This document shows positions 44,390 to 54,202 of a stretch of DNA of 64,000 nucleotides, in pieces (the stretch's first letter is position 1; each line of letters begins with the position of its first letter). The notes under the pieces are model-generated. The model was not told where the DNA came from. It saw nothing but the letters and a program-made list of their open reading frames with translations, and ran no database searches. The position numbers and the translations under genes are program-made. Source of the stretch: Bacteroidales bacterium (GTDB lineage Bacteria; Bacteroidota; Bacteroidia; Bacteroidales; P3); assembly GCA_017616895.1 (NCBI GenBank), contig JAFZXE010000012.1, forward strand, positions 62,001-126,000. The letters run 5' to 3'.

Positions 44390-47300
44390 TTACCGCACCA
44401 TCAGTTTCTTGACGCAGTTGACTCTGTCGCCATTCACCCTGACGAAATAGGCTCCTTGAGCTAATCCTTGCAGGTTGACCTGATGATTGCATTCTCCATA
44501 ACATACTTTGTCAATTGTGCGGATTGTTCTGCCGCTCATGTCCATAATGGTGATACGCACTTTACCGTCAACGCCTTCCAGGCTTATTGTGGTGCTTCCG
44601 TTGGCGGGATTGGGGTACATCTTGAACTTCCATGTGGATTCAGCTTCCTCTATGCTTAATGGCTCGGGTTCGTCGTCCACTCGTGTGTCGTGTCCTGCGG
44701 TGTAAATCCTCACATCGTCAAGAGCCACTCCGTTACCACCTTTGAAGTAGCCCAAAAACGACACCTGGAATGTGCTGCTGGTTGTGGGCAGTTGTACCGA
44801 GTCTTTTACCCAGCCAGTAGTTGCGGCAGTATAGCTCTTCAGCTGTGTCCACTGTCCAGATGCACTTGTCCTGTAGAAAACACTCAATTCGTCGAAGTAC
44901 TGTTGATTGTTTTCTCGGTCGGTGTATTTGGTAAGACCGTATGCGTATCTCAGCATTGGTTCTGCCAGACTTTCTGTGTTTAACATGGGACTGATGATTC
45001 TCGTCTTGGGACCTGCCGTATAGACCAGTAGATTGTAAAGAAGTGCGTTGAAGTCGTCGAGGTATGCTTGTTCAATACCATGTGCACCAATATTCGACTC
45101 TCCGTCTCCAGCTTTGGTAACCCATTCCAACTCGTCCGCCACAAATTCCTGTTGCCAACAATAGAGACCGTATTCAAATCCTTCTATGAATGGATAACCT
45201 TCTGTGACACGGGTGCTGCCATCGGCGCAGTTGGTGCGGAATATGAAGGATTCGCTGTTGTCACTCATATCTCCGCTGCAGTTTGATTTGATTACCACTT
45301 CATAAGGCATATTGGGAATAAGCCCCGTAAGTGTGACGCTGTTCCCTTCGGTGGTGACAGATTGCCAACGTCCGCCACTGCGACGATATTTCACAGTAGC
45401 CCCGGTGGCATTCTGACCAGCATCCCACGACAGCGTGGCTGAGGTTGCATCGGCATTGTCTAGACGGATATTGTTGGGACGACGGCAGTTGGGTGCTATC
45501 GATACCACCACATCGTCAACTAGGGTATATCCTGACTCGAATTTTATTGCAATGTTTGTACCGTTTCCAGTATAGTTGTCAAAATAAACTTCACCGTTTG
45601 TGATTTCGTCCGTATATGAGATTGTGGAGATTTCCTCGAATGAATTAATGTCCTGACCTGTGGTGACTCCAACTTTCACTGTGCCTGATTCAGAACTGCT
45701 GTTTACATCAAAATTTATCATCAGGTTGCTCACTTCTTCAACAAATTCAGGCAGTATGACCCACGAGCCAGCTGAAGGTCCGGTGTAAAGTTTTCCGGAG
45801 AATATGGTTGGGTAGTTTGGGGTGGCTGTCGATACTGCCCAGCATGGGTTGATTCGTCCCGAAGCAAAGTTTTCAGTGTATGTTACGTCGAATAAATCGC
45901 ATTTCGTGAATATCGAGACAGTCGCACTGTTGTTTTCTCCTGTGCAGTTGGCGGTCACTCTAAACTGATATGTTACGCCCGCTACTAGGTTGTTGAGTGT
46001 GTACTCATGTTCTGTTGTACTTGCGACAGCAAGGTTCCAGTCGCTTACAGTGCTCTGCTTGTATTCTACTTTCCACGATGTGGCTGAGCCCATAGGTTCC
46101 CAATGAAGTGTCACGGAGTGTGATTCAATATCACTTGGCGCCAGCAGCGGGGCTTGGCAAGACTCTTGGGCACATGTTATAGTAAATCTGATGTTTGGTA
46201 CGGTAGAGATAGTACTTGATGAACCAGCTGGACTTGATGGTGTAATATCGGTATTGTCTCTATACCAGTAACAGCTGCTACTGCCAGTGGAGGAGTGATG
46301 GAGAAATGTGTTGCCGCTTGAGTAATCACCAGTATTGTTGTCCACTGCAATTAAAATATTGCTTGATCCATCATATACAAACGGTGTGTCAAATGGGATT
46401 ACAGTCCATCCTTGGTTGAATGTTATCTGTCTGTTCTGTACAACTCTAGTTAACTGAGATGATGGCATATACGAGCTGGTGGATACTGATGTGCGGGTTG
46501 TGTTTGCAATATAAATATCCCATGTATAGACCGTTGTATTTGCAGCACTGAGGTTTAGTTCTATGCCGAAAATAGTATCCATACGCTCTAAGTCTGCTGC
46601 AGGGTACAGCATTTGAGAGTAGCTGTAGTCATAAATGTAGTTCATGGGAACATAATTGCTGGTTGTGGTGCCGCCACCAACCTCAACGTTGCAAGCTGGC
46701 GTTGTGAACGAGGTGTGGACGTCACGTGAAGTGTCTGATCCGCAAATCGACCTCACACGGACATCGTACTGTGTTCCCATTGATAGTCCAGTCAAAAATT
46801 TATATGTGTCTCGAACATCTTCACTAATCCAAGTGTTGGAGCCGGATGTTTTATACTCAAATAGATATGAAGAGGGACTCCCGGATGCGGGGGCTTCCCA
46901 AGCTATAGCAGCTCCAGTGCGGGCTACTGAATATACATTCATATTCTCTGGCTTGCGGCAGTCTGACATTACTCCAATATATATGTCGTCAATGTAGTAA
47001 TAATATGAATACGATGATGTTGTGTTCTGTTTAAAAACAACATATCCTGTCGCGCTGGTGCCCGTATTGGGGAAAGAGACTTCGTATGTGTTATGGCTTG
47101 TTGAACCTTGGAATTCTTCAGACCATTGGACATTGTTCAGGTTTGTTGCGCTGGTGGTGAAACCTACCTGTATGGTGCCGGAATAACTGGTGTTGCTCGC
47201 CATGGCACTAAAGATAACTTCTATTGGGCGTCCGTTTGTGGCTAAAACAGGTGATATGATGATGCCTGGGGTTCCAATACGCATAGATTTGGACCCTGAT

Positions 47301-48262
47301 GCGGGATAGCTGCTTGATACATTGTTATATGATCCAGAATAGTTCGTCCAACAATCGGGGAAACTGCTGGTACCAGCAGTAAAACCTTCAAATCCCTCGC
47401 TATATGGAAGTGATTCTGTCATACAAGGTGTTGTGAAGCTTCTGCTGGCGGCGAAACTGGTGTCTCCGACAGCGCAGATGGCTTTAACTTTTACGGTATA
47501 GTCTGTTATCGGGTTAAGGTTGTTGAACGTGTATGTTGTCACGTTGTTAACCACCTCAACAAGACTGTTGTTCAAGTATATTGCATACGAACTCGCTGTT
47601 CCGTTCTCCGTCCAGTTGATTGTTGCGGACGTTCCATCAACGATAGGTTCGGCCAAAGTCGGCTTGGGACAGGTCTGAGGCCCTACCTCTGCCGTGAACT
47701 CCGTTTTCGGGATAAAGTCTCGTATTGTTCCGCTGACCGAACTCCACGAACTGCTCGTATTTCCTTGGCTGCTTCCGCCTGTTTGGCTTATACCGTAAAA
47801 CGAGCATGACGAATAGTTGCTCGGGGTTATATCGTTCACCTCGATTAGGAGGTTGCCGCCACTGTACGAATAGGGCTCGTTGAATGTTATTGTCAATGTT
47901 GACTGTGTGGTGTTGAAAGTGCCTGTATAGACTGTTTGGAAGTTGGTGGTGTTCTGGAATGTGGAACTTGAGAATGACGATGGGGTCACTTCTCCTATCT
48001 TTACCTGAAAAATGGAGTTAATCGCGCTGCTGGATGTTGAACTCAAGAAATACTTGATGCTCAGTATCTGGCCGCCGTTCATCTCTTCCAGCATACTCGA
48101 TGGGTATATGGTTTGGCATCGTTGGTATTGCTCCGTGTAGAATCCGTATATCGGCACATACGAGTTCGTCGTCGTTCCGTTCGCAACCAGATAGGTCTCC
48201 TGTGCGTTCAGCGTCGCCGAAAGTACCAGGATTGACAGTAAGGATAATAATGTCCGCTTCAT
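44390..48262 (-). CDS. Large T9SS-secreted surface protein with fibronectin type III and MAM-like domains
   Basis: 1290 residues. A signal peptide (1-20) is followed by an N-terminal beta domain (about 22-190) that recurs at about 525-695; fibronectin type III domains at roughly 197-275, 437-520, 702-785 and 935-1015 (ATINWTENGTASSYAIYLNN, ATLSWDAGQNATGATVKYRR); concanavalin/MAM-like domains (SLPYSEGFEGF, PFIEGFEYGL); and a type A sorting domain from about 1215 (FKMYPNPANGSTTISLEG ... KKLMVR). Likely a cell-surface adhesin or glycan-binding protein exported by the type IX system. No catalytic residues seen. Confidence 0.9.
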   Translation of the reverse strand: MKRTLLSLLSILVLSATLNAQETYLVANGTTTNSYVPIYGFYTEQYQRCQTIYPSSMLEEMNGGQILSIKYFLSSTSSSAINSIFQVKIGEVTPSSFSSSTFQNTTNFQTVYTGTFNTTQSTLTITFNEPYSYSGGNLLIEVNDITPSNYSSCSFYGISQTGGSSQGNTSSSWSSVSGTIRDFIPKTEFTAEVGPQTCPKPTLAEPIVDGTSATINWTENGTASSYAIYLNNSLVEVVNNVTTYTFNNLNPITDYTVKVKAICAVGDTSFAASRSFTTPCMTESLPYSEGFEGFTAGTSSFPDCWTNYSGSYNNVSSSYPASGSKSMRIGTPGIIISPVLATNGRPIEVIFSAMASNTSYSGTIQVGFTTSATNLNNVQWSEEFQGSTSHNTYEVSFPNTGTSATGYVVFKQNTTSSYSYYYYIDDIYIGVMSDCRKPENMNVYSVARTGAAIAWEAPASGSPSSYLFEYKTSGSNTWISEDVRDTYKFLTGLSMGTQYDVRVRSICGSDTSRDVHTSFTTPACNVEVGGGTTTSNYVPMNYIYDYSYSQMLYPAADLERMDTIFGIELNLSAANTTVYTWDIYIANTTRTSVSTSSYMPSSQLTRVVQNRQITFNQGWTVIPFDTPFVYDGSSNILIAVDNNTGDYSSGNTFLHHSSTGSSSCYWYRDNTDITPSSPAGSSSTISTVPNIRFTITCAQESCQAPLLAPSDIESHSVTLHWEPMGSATSWKVEYKQSTVSDWNLAVASTTEHEYTLNNLVAGVTYQFRVTANCTGENNSATVSIFTKCDLFDVTYTENFASGRINPCWAVSTATPNYPTIFSGKLYTGPSAGSWVILPEFVEEVSNLMINFDVNSSSESGTVKVGVTTGQDINSFEEISTISYTDEITNGEVYFDNYTGNGTNIAIKFESGYTLVDDVVVSIAPNCRRPNNIRLDNADATSATLSWDAGQNATGATVKYRRSGGRWQSVTTEGNSVTLTGLIPNMPYEVVIKSNCSGDMSDNSESFIFRTNCADGSTRVTEGYPFIEGFEYGLYCWQQEFVADELEWVTKAGDGESNIGAHGIEQAYLDDFNALLYNLLVYTAGPKTRIISPMLNTESLAEPMLRYAYGLTKYTDRENNQQYFDELSVFYRTSASGQWTQLKSYTAATTGWVKDSVQLPTTSSTFQVSFLGYFKGGNGVALDDVRIYTAGHDTRVDDEPEPLSIEEAESTWKFKMYPNPANGSTTISLEGVDGKVRITIMDMSGRTIRTIDKVCYGECNHQVNLQGLAQGAYFVRVNGDRVNCVKKLMVR

Positions 48263-48327
48263 AATATATTGATTATAAATCGTTTTACAAATTATTTCGG
48301 CTCAATTGCCTACTATTTATCAAATAG

Positions 48328-48358
48328 CAAATATAGCGATAATTATTTAATTTACAAA
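48328..48358 (-). promoter_or_regulatory. Promoter of the large surface protein
   Basis: TTTG (48358-48355), 19 bp spacer, TATATTTG (48335-48328): an exact match to the Bacteroidota -33/-7 consensus. Predicted start near 48321, giving a leader of about 58 nt. Confidence 0.85.
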
Positions 48359-48418
48359 CATCACACTTATTTTTACAACATTTTAACACCTCTACCATTT
48401 AGTCCTTGGATTTTTTTG

Positions 48419-48426
48419 TACTTTTG
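48419..48426 (+). promoter_or_regulatory. Promoter -7 box of the beta-helix protein
   Basis: TACTTTTG, 38 bp before the ATG at 48464, in a T-rich stretch; no clear -33. Confidence 0.5.
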
Positions 48427-48463
48427 CAATTATCTCCTCCATAGTGTCATTAAATCTATTCCC

Positions 48464-49933
48464 ATGAATGATAGCATACACAAACTTCTGGTCAACCTCT
48501 TTTTCCTTTTCCCTTTACTCATCTCTGCCTATGCACAGGTCTCACCCCTCGACTACGGTCTCCGAGAAGCAACCAACGGCATCGACCGCTACCACGCTCT
48601 TTACCGTGCCCATACCGAAGCTGTCGCCCGCGGACTTAACGTCTCATACGAGGGTATAGACACTCTTCACCTAGAGCTACCGCCCGATTTCAAGTCCGTC
48701 CCGCTTGGCACCTACACCGACTTCGGCGGTCTCGTCCTCTATGTCACCAACCACTCCGCCCATGGAGCCCTCTTTTCTCGTATCGCCACATCCCATCCCG
48801 TCTCTTTCGACAAATCTCTCATCGACTCACTCGACTTCCGTTCCCTCCCTGAACTCGCCACCGGACACCATCTCCTCGTCCTCGAAGACCTCACCCCATG
48901 GACCGAACGTCGTGGCTACGGCTATCAGCAATACCGTCGGGACATCCTCGTACTAAACAACGGCATCGCCGAAAATGCCCCAGTGACCTCATGGAACACC
49001 GACTCCACCCAACTCAAAGCCACATACTATGACTTCAGCCCCGACCTCAACATTGAAGTCAAAAACCTCACTCTTCACCGCGTCAAAGGTTCCACCTTCC
49101 GCACCTATTGTCTCGCATTGGTTGGTCAGCAGGGCGTCACCGTATCCAACATTCGCGTCACCACTCCTCGCAGCCGTATGATTGCCGATGGAGTGTTCTC
49201 TATTAGCAACTGTGCCAATCTGCTTTTTGACCGCGACACCGTCGAAGGGACCTACTCTGGCTACGGCACTTCCCGCAACTACGGCTATGCTTTCTCCATG
49301 AACAACGTCTATAAATCATCTTTCACACACATCAAAGCCTACGGCAACTGGGGCGTATTTGGCACCAATAACCTAAGCAACACCTATCTTGGCGACTGCG
49401 ATGTTGACCGCTTCGACATCCACTGCTACGGTCGGGATGTCCAGCTTAAGAACTGTACGCTTCGTGGTCGTCAGACACTCTTTTCCTCTATGTACGGCAC
49501 CGTTGTCTTCGATTCTTGCCATTTTATCGACTACACGCCCGTCCGTGTCCGCTCCAGCTATAACGCCTACACGCCATTTGACATAATAATAAAAGACTGC
49601 ACTTTTGAATTAACTCGCCGATACCATTCCATTGTCCAAATCGACATGCTTGACACAGCCGACAACCCTCGTCCCGAGCTCAATCCCAAATGCTGGCCAA
49701 ACCTCAAAGTCGATAACCTCACCGTCGTTGTTCCAGCCACTATAAGAACCATGAATATCTTCAACCCCAAGGGCAACGTCAAAGAACTCCGTCGCGAGTT
49801 CGACTATATCAACAAGGTCGAGATCAACGGCCTAAACTCAGTCCGCCCCAACGGCAAGCCATACAAACTATCACTCCGCCTCTCAACCAAAGATTTCAAA
49901 ACCAAGACACCATTAAACTACTCCGTTAAATAA
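48464..49933 (+). CDS. Exported right-handed beta-helix protein
   Basis: Start at ATG 48464 (MNDSIHKLLVNLFFLFPLLISAYAQ), 489 residues with a signal peptide; the longer upstream frame is AT-rich promoter sequence. From about 190 there are repeating short strands with Asn-rich turns (NIEVKNLTLHRVKG, GVTVSNIRVTTPR, DVQLKNCTLRGRQ, VFDSCHFIDY), typical of a parallel beta-helix such as polysaccharide lyases and glycosidases. No catalytic set could be picked out, so it may bind or cleave glycans. Confidence 0.75.
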   Translation: MNDSIHKLLVNLFFLFPLLISAYAQVSPLDYGLREATNGIDRYHALYRAHTEAVARGLNVSYEGIDTLHLELPPDFKSVPLGTYTDFGGLVLYVTNHSAHGALFSRIATSHPVSFDKSLIDSLDFRSLPELATGHHLLVLEDLTPWTERRGYGYQQYRRDILVLNNGIAENAPVTSWNTDSTQLKATYYDFSPDLNIEVKNLTLHRVKGSTFRTYCLALVGQQGVTVSNIRVTTPRSRMIADGVFSISNCANLLFDRDTVEGTYSGYGTSRNYGYAFSMNNVYKSSFTHIKAYGNWGVFGTNNLSNTYLGDCDVDRFDIHCYGRDVQLKNCTLRGRQTLFSSMYGTVVFDSCHFIDYTPVRVRSSYNAYTPFDIIIKDCTFELTRRYHSIVQIDMLDTADNPRPELNPKCWPNLKVDNLTVVVPATIRTMNIFNPKGNVKELRREFDYINKVEINGLNSVRPNGKPYKLSLRLSTKDFKTKTPLNYSVK

Positions 49934-49952
49934 CCCTCTTTCCCACGCCCTC

Positions 49953-49990
49953 AAGGATTCTTCATAAAGGATGTTGGTTGAATCCTTTTT
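49953..49990 (+). terminator. Intrinsic terminator after the beta-helix gene
   Basis: AAGGATTC pairs with GAATCCTT around a 19-nt loop and is followed by TTTATT. Confidence 0.75.
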
Positions 49991-50093
49991 ATTGTGTTCC
50001 CCCACTCCTCAGAAGTGATTGTATTAGGTGTTAGTGTATGTATCCCATCGAGTCTGATGATCCGAACCGATGAATTATTGATTGCCTGGTAGG

Positions 50094-52115
50094 TTATGCG
50101 GAAATGTTTCTTTCGCGTTTTCCTTTTTTTCTGGTTGAAAGTTCTCGTATTTTTCTGTGGAATTCTTGACGAGATAATTCGTTATAGGGATTGTATATGA
50201 TATTTTCATCAAAGGATTCTATGGTTGATTTATTGGCGGATTCTCCGATAACAATTGAGTAAAAAGAGGTGCCTTTGGTTTGTTCTTCTTTTATTGCATC
50301 CGATAGGTGCTGAGGAATATTTGCCATTACAAAATCCGAAATCATCAAGACATCTGCATTTTTATAGTTTTCCGTTTTAAGCTGGTTTAATGATTCTGAG
50401 AGAGCAGGCGCAGCATCTGTTCCCCCATTGAAGGATTTGTTTAGGAATTTCACAAGGGTGTCTAGTGTATTACTTTTGTTCAGTTTTGATAAGTCCAATG
50501 TTTCGATATCCGTTGAAAATGAAATCAAATAGCATTTCCTATGACTTTTTAATGCGCTTTTGGCTATGGCTAAAGTTGCTACTTTTGCGGTTTGCTCAGG
50601 AGTTCCGTGCATGCTTCCGCTTGTATCTACGCATATTATTATTGGCCCTGTGATATCCTTTTCTTTTGATTCTTCAATTTCTTTTCGTCGAGTTTCACTA
50701 TAAGTGTAATGCTCGTTGTCGGAATAGCTATATGACAATAATCTTTTCTCGGCAAATTTCAAATAGAACAGGTCTTCCAGTTCTGGATCATTCATAAGAC
50801 CTGTTTCAGATGGCACTACACGGTTAATGTCATTTGAATATTCAAAACCGACAATATTTCCGTGCTGTGCGTTTTTTGGATGATAGGTGCTGGATATGAC
50901 GGTTTCTTCTATTAGTTTTTTTTCGACTTCTTTGGATGTTACAGATTGTCTTCCCAGTAATTCGGCGAATTCCTGCAAGGCATGATCCTTGTTTAAAAGC
51001 ATTGAATACTTCGCGAGCACGTCAAAGCCTAAGTTCCGGAATGGAGAAGACGATAAATCCCAAAGGTAACCGTGCCCCAAATCGCAAACAAATGGACGTA
51101 AGAGTTGTTCAAGTTTTTGGAAGTTTTCAATTTTTTTGTACAACTCCTCAAGAAATTTTTTCCGAAGATTATCTATCGATTTCTGCTCAAATTCAGATCT
51201 CCTTGTGTGATACGATTCCTTAAGTGATTTAATTAGTGCATAAAAGTATGAGTTCTGATATGTTTTTTTCTTTTTTTCCTTTTCTTCGGCAGATTCAATT
51301 TTATCTAAGTCGCCATTAAGCGACTTTAGATATTTTGTCATGGAGAAGAATCTTTCAACAGTATTTAAATCGTTATATTCTTTTTCAAATAGACTGACAT
51401 TTTTAAAGAACTCTGAGGGAGATAGGGATTCTAATTTGTCAAGAAATATTTTTTCGGAAGCAAATTGTTTAGAACACTCAAATTCAACTCCTTCTTTAGT
51501 CTCTTCTGACCATTTCAGTATTTCGGATTGGACATCTTCAGATAGTTCTTCGTGAGAAAACAGGTATTGGTTGTAGCGCTTGTCAAATTGTTCTGCTGTG
51601 TCTTTAACTATATCGCTTCCGGTGGGGTATTTCGATTTATTTGCATCTGGGATATTGTCATCGAATGAATCTTCTAATGCATCAACTATTCTTTTTTTTG
51701 TTTCTTCACTTCCAAAAGTTTGCGTTAAACTTTTTTCAAAACGTCTTTTGCTCGTGTTTTTTGAATAGGTGCTGGTCAGCTGATTTAGTCTTTTTTCAAG
51801 TGTGGGTAGTACTTTTGTGAACTTTTGTTTCCAAATGGAATAGTCCGTCGTTATGTCGAAATTTTCAGTGCCTTTACGATGTGCGAATCTGTTGCGGAGT
51901 TCATGTATGGTATCGTATGCTTTGTGTGGGATCCCGCGTGAATCATTTTTGTTGATTTCTTTTAGGGAGTTACCAAGTTCAATTGTTTTATTCTTAATAC
52001 TGTCGAAAGTGGTTTCCGATTTTTCCCCACCATCAAAATTTTCAATAAGTTTTTTCAGCCTATCGACAATCTCTAACGACTGTGTTGCCAATTTTCGACT
52101 AGATGTGTGTTTCAT
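50094..52115 (-). CDS. viaA: ViaA-like VWA-domain protein (partner of RavA)
   Basis: Start at ATG 52115 (MKHTSSRKLATQ), 673 residues, overlapping the ravA-like stop by 17 bp. Helical N-terminal region, charged coiled stretch with E/K runs (about 270-310), then a C-terminal von Willebrand A domain with a complete MIDAS: CVDTSGSM (about 497), the Thr in GGTDAAP (about 566) and the Asp in ISDFVMA (about 594). In E. coli ViaA is the VWA partner that stimulates RavA; it has 483 residues, so this one is longer, mainly before the VWA domain. AT-rich composition like ravA, unlike the flanking genes. Confidence 0.85.
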   Translation of the reverse strand: MKHTSSRKLATQSLEIVDRLKKLIENFDGGEKSETTFDSIKNKTIELGNSLKEINKNDSRGIPHKAYDTIHELRNRFAHRKGTENFDITTDYSIWKQKFTKVLPTLEKRLNQLTSTYSKNTSKRRFEKSLTQTFGSEETKKRIVDALEDSFDDNIPDANKSKYPTGSDIVKDTAEQFDKRYNQYLFSHEELSEDVQSEILKWSEETKEGVEFECSKQFASEKIFLDKLESLSPSEFFKNVSLFEKEYNDLNTVERFFSMTKYLKSLNGDLDKIESAEEKEKKKKTYQNSYFYALIKSLKESYHTRRSEFEQKSIDNLRKKFLEELYKKIENFQKLEQLLRPFVCDLGHGYLWDLSSSPFRNLGFDVLAKYSMLLNKDHALQEFAELLGRQSVTSKEVEKKLIEETVISSTYHPKNAQHGNIVGFEYSNDINRVVPSETGLMNDPELEDLFYLKFAEKRLLSYSYSDNEHYTYSETRRKEIEESKEKDITGPIIICVDTSGSMHGTPEQTAKVATLAIAKSALKSHRKCYLISFSTDIETLDLSKLNKSNTLDTLVKFLNKSFNGGTDAAPALSESLNQLKTENYKNADVLMISDFVMANIPQHLSDAIKEEQTKGTSFYSIVIGESANKSTIESFDENIIYNPYNELSRQEFHRKIRELSTRKKGKRERNISA

Positions 52116-54084
52116 AGCGAGCTTTTTCTTTGTCAAGTTTTTCAATGAGGTCCTCTATGTTGGCTTTGGCAGTTCTTAGTTCGTTCTCTATTATGGGTAG
52201 ATATTGTTCTGTGTTTGCAAAGATATTGTTCCCAAACTTCCGCTCGGAGTCTTTTAGGTGTTTTGATATTGTGTCTTTTCCGTTGTTCAGTTTTTTCTGT
52301 AAAGGCGTGTATTTCTTTTTGTTGAAATGGTCAATAAACACTTGTAACTGTTCGGGAGTAAAGCCATCTTTGAATTCATATTCTATTGATGCTGATTTTT
52401 TCTTCGTTTTATATGTGGTGTGTTTTTCATTAAAATTATTTTCATCGTCCCATTGTCCATACAAATTGCTTCTCAATATTCTGCCATCATCCGATTGGTA
52501 ATACTCGCGTGAATTCCAAGTTGTCGGATCTTTTGAGATGTATAATTTTTCGTTGTTGTCAGTCTCGATTTGATAAAATATTTTATTTTCTATCGTCTTT
52601 GTAATTGGAGTTCCTCCTTTGGATATTTTATTGAAGAAATTCTGATCAACATCTTTTTTGAATGTGTCCACCCCACTTTCATAAGTTGAATAATCATCAC
52701 TGTATTTTAGTCCGTGTTTTTCGATAGCTTCGCAGACAATTTGTTTCGCATCCTTTTCTTGCTGTTCGGTTCTCCATATACAATCTGCAATTAAAGTCGC
52801 ATCCATTATGTTAGTTTCGATGCGATTGTTGCAATATGCTGAAACTCGCATCAAGTTGACTATTTTTTTCCATCTACGGTCTGAGACCAAGAACTTCTCA
52901 TTATCGTCTTGTATCTCGGAATTTCTTAATGTGATTTGCTTCCTAACGAAGTCTATTATATCGTAGCACTCGTCGCTTATCTCCACCGATTCGGAGTCTT
53001 TCTGAATCTCGTCTATGAGCTCTTTGGTTAGTTTTTGTGTAATATTTGTCGTGACCTTTTTTTCGGCAGCAATCATTTTTCTGAAATTCTCTTGATCGGA
53101 GATAGGCTTTTCTAAAAGCCGTATCAAGAATCTGTCATAGATTGCATCAAGACCTAATCCTTTTTCAGGCAATTCGTTAGATGCAGACATGAATCCAATG
53201 AGCGGTACGGATTCTATTTTGGTGCCGTTCCTGTATATTCTCTCGTTCAGGATGGTGAGTAATGCGTTTTGTATGGCGGGATTGGCCTTCCATATCTCGT
53301 CTAAAAAGGCAAATTGAGCTTTGGGAAGAAATCCGTCTGTTTTTCTCACATATTTGTCGTTTTTTAGTTCGTTTATTGATATCGGACCAAAAATCTCGTC
53401 TGGTTGGGAAAATTGATTCATCAGATAATCAAAGAACTTGACAACACCGCTCTCTTCGGTAGGCTCCTCAAATGCTTCTGATACTCTGCGGGCAACAAGG
53501 CTTTTTGCGGTTCCAGGCTCCCCAAGCATGAAAGTACTTTCGCCAGCAAGTGTCGCAAGTAGAGTGAGTCTTATTGCTCGTTCCTTTTCATATAATCCAT
53601 TGTTCAGTTCTTCAAGAAGATTCTTTAAGAGTATGTTGAGTTTTGATTGGGTAGATTGTGTGACTGTTTGTGTTGAAACCGTGGTGTCGGACTCTTGGAA
53701 GGTTGAGTTCTCATTTGTATTTAGTTCGTCTGATACTGAAAGGCCGTTGTTGCTGTGGCCAGTTTCCGTTTGTGTGGGCCCGTTTTCTGTTTCGTTGGTT
53801 GGATTATCTACAGATGATTGGATTTCTGAAATGACATCTCCATATTCATCGTCTTTTTTTACGGAAAGTGTTTGTATCTTTTCGTTGATGAGGTTTAGCC
53901 AGTTGTAGTTGCCTTTTTCGTCTTTGTATTCTGGATATGTTTCTTTTATAGAGTTCTTGAGTTTGGGTTTTAGGTTGTGTAGTATTATACCCAATCTGTT
54001 CTCCCCTTTATCTCTCAACGATTTAATGAGGATGACCTGAAATTCGTTTAATGCATCGGCATTTTCGGATTGATCGTTTTTCAT
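52099..54084 (-). CDS. ravA: RavA-like MoxR-family AAA+ ATPase with an extra N-terminal domain
   Basis: Start at ATG 54084, 661 residues. The AAA+ core from about 150 follows E. coli RavA closely: LYEKERAIRLTLLATLAGEST, Walker A GEPGTAKS (188-195), the FGPISINEL loop, Walker B AFLDEIWKA (about 259), sensor 1 ASNELPEKG, FLIRLLEKP and VSDRRWKKIV. The C-terminal part corresponds to the LARA region plus a coiled coil. The first ~150 residues are absent from E. coli RavA: a small helical domain (NEFQVILIKSLRDKGENRLG ... YNWLNLINEK) and a Thr/Ser/Asn-rich linker. RavA-ViaA acts as a chaperone-like pair on respiratory complexes in E. coli; the target here is unknown. Confidence 0.88.
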   Translation of the reverse strand: MKNDQSENADALNEFQVILIKSLRDKGENRLGIILHNLKPKLKNSIKETYPEYKDEKGNYNWLNLINEKIQTLSVKKDDEYGDVISEIQSSVDNPTNETENGPTQTETGHSNNGLSVSDELNTNENSTFQESDTTVSTQTVTQSTQSKLNILLKNLLEELNNGLYEKERAIRLTLLATLAGESTFMLGEPGTAKSLVARRVSEAFEEPTEESGVVKFFDYLMNQFSQPDEIFGPISINELKNDKYVRKTDGFLPKAQFAFLDEIWKANPAIQNALLTILNERIYRNGTKIESVPLIGFMSASNELPEKGLGLDAIYDRFLIRLLEKPISDQENFRKMIAAEKKVTTNITQKLTKELIDEIQKDSESVEISDECYDIIDFVRKQITLRNSEIQDDNEKFLVSDRRWKKIVNLMRVSAYCNNRIETNIMDATLIADCIWRTEQQEKDAKQIVCEAIEKHGLKYSDDYSTYESGVDTFKKDVDQNFFNKISKGGTPITKTIENKIFYQIETDNNEKLYISKDPTTWNSREYYQSDDGRILRSNLYGQWDDENNFNEKHTTYKTKKKSASIEYEFKDGFTPEQLQVFIDHFNKKKYTPLQKKLNNGKDTISKHLKDSERKFGNNIFANTEQYLPIIENELRTAKANIEDLIEKLDKEKARYETHI

Positions 54085-54130
54085 TTTTTTTGTTTTTTTA
54101 TGGTTGTTTTTTATTTCTATTGGGTACAAT

Positions 54131-54167
54131 AATGGGGGTACACTCTGATATGGAATATACCCCCATT
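54131..54167. terminator. Inverted repeat between ravA and dnaK
   Basis: AATGGGGGTA (54131-54140) pairs with TACCCCCATT (54158-54167) around a 17-nt loop. The T-run lies on the plus side (54173-54180); for dnaK transcription the run lies before the stem, so it may block read-through without being a classical terminator. Confidence 0.5.
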
Positions 54168-54202
54168 TGCTGTTTTTTTTGTGTTAGGCTTTTAGAAAAT
54201 CG

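Noticed and set aside
50094-54084. Complete antiphage defence system
   Set aside because: Only two genes with RavA-ViaA-like domains; no effector, nuclease or toxin gene is adjacent. Kept as a finding rather than a named system.
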